A DNA stretch of 64,000 nucleotides, taken from contig NZ_CP068046.1 of NCBI RefSeq assembly GCF_016698665.1, positions 2,108,001 to 2,172,000 on the forward strand. Direction: 5' to 3'. The notes under the pieces were generated by a model. That model ran no database searches and had not been told where the DNA came from. It saw nothing but the letters and a program-made list of their open reading frames with translations. Position numbers and translations under genes: made by a program. This DNA comes from Devosia rhizoryzae. GTDB lineage: Bacteria; Pseudomonadota; Alphaproteobacteria; Rhizobiales; Devosiaceae. Shown here one piece after another: positions 63,868 to 64,000 of this stretch (its first letter is position 1; every line of letters begins with the position of its first letter).

Positions 63868-64000
63868 TTAGGGATAAAGCCGTGTGCTGGTCCAGCTGTC
63901 GCCATCGCGGGTGAAGCGGACGCGGTCATGGAGGCGGTATTGGCCGTCTTTCCAGAACTCGATCTGGGTGGGGATGATGCGGTAGCCGGACCAATGGGCA
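63868..64000 (-). CDS. pdxH: Pyridoxamine 5'-phosphate oxidase, C-terminal end
   Basis: Last 43 residues of PdxH, including [20 protein letters not shown] and [13 protein letters not shown], ending TSTRLYP and TAA at 63868. The WxGYRIxPxxIEFW motif is diagnostic of the C-terminal FMN- and substrate-binding part of this flavoenzyme, which oxidises pyridoxamine phosphate to pyridoxal phosphate. The rest lies beyond the window edge. Confidence 0.9.
   Translation of the reverse strand, partial: AHWSGYRIIPTQIEFWKDGQYRLHDRVRFTRDGDSWTSTRLYP

Overview
The window is GC-rich, densely coded bacterial chromosome with no sign of plasmid, phage or transposon backbone. Several features point to an alphaproteobacterium of the order Hyphomicrobiales, and the gene mix looks Devosia-like, though the genus is an inference. 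These features are a tRNA-His without the extra G-1 and with A73, a Fur-family Zur with a znuABC/AztD-type zinc locus, DUF1127-like and DUF2164/DUF3072 small proteins, a hisS-hisZ-hisG cluster, a perfect CIRCE element before groESL, and repeated intergenic palindromes.

Layout. 1-1.5 kb: cobW (cut by the window edge) and cbiM behind a cobalamin riboswitch, all on the minus strand. 1.5-4.2 kb: small proteins and an AztD-like periplasmic zinc chaperone. 4.3-7.4 kb: znuA facing znuC-znuB-zur, with Zur-box-like palindromes between znuA and znuC and again before aztD. 7.4-17.5 kb: a minus-strand housekeeping block (GFA protein, rsmD, rluB with a very long repetitive tail, a lipoprotein, lspA, ileS, ribF, a HAD phosphatase). 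17.5-20.5 kb: a divergent pair, a membrane protein with a degenerate EAL domain and a sigma-54 activator carrying GALTGA in place of GAFTGA. 22.2-24.4 kb: groESL with an RpoH-like promoter, CIRCE and an intrinsic terminator, then an orphan BrnA-like antitoxin. 24.7-30.2 kb: hisS-hisZ-hisG, a 63-residue membrane peptide, a GT2 glycosyltransferase and a TauE/SafE permease, all on the minus strand and mostly overlapping by 4 bp. 30.3-33.7 kb: a small DUF1127-like gene with an upstream 19-codon reading frame, an L,D-transpeptidase, a TadG-like VWA protein with an inserted repeat module, and tRNA-His. 34-36.4 kb: a PAS protein shaped like a histidine kinase but lacking the phosphoacceptor histidine. 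36.5-41.4 kb: a complete peptide/nickel-type ABC importer. 41.4-54.8 kb: a Bug-type binding protein, a GH1 beta-glucosidase, Mrp, transaldolase, an aromatic aminotransferase, etfBA, an M20 amidohydrolase, an AbrB-family permease, a GH13 alpha-glucosidase and a 2-hydroxyacid dehydrogenase. 54.9-58.3 kb: the circularly permuted ATP-grasp / alpha-E / transglutaminase-like trio, whose transglutaminase lacks the catalytic cysteine. 58.7-64 kb: an AEC transporter, glpD-glpK, a DUF1499 membrane protein and the C-terminal end of pdxH.

Several proteins keep the fold of a signalling or processing enzyme but have lost catalytic residues: the degenerate EAL protein, the pseudo-histidine kinase and the Cys-less transglutaminase. 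Their neighbours are otherwise ordinary. I consider these, together with the TadG-like protein carrying two inserted repeat modules and the small leader-peptide locus near 30.3-30.9 kb, the best candidates for undescribed biology. Most gene borders are marked by palindromic repeats of at least five families (A to E below), usually between convergent genes or behind operon ends.
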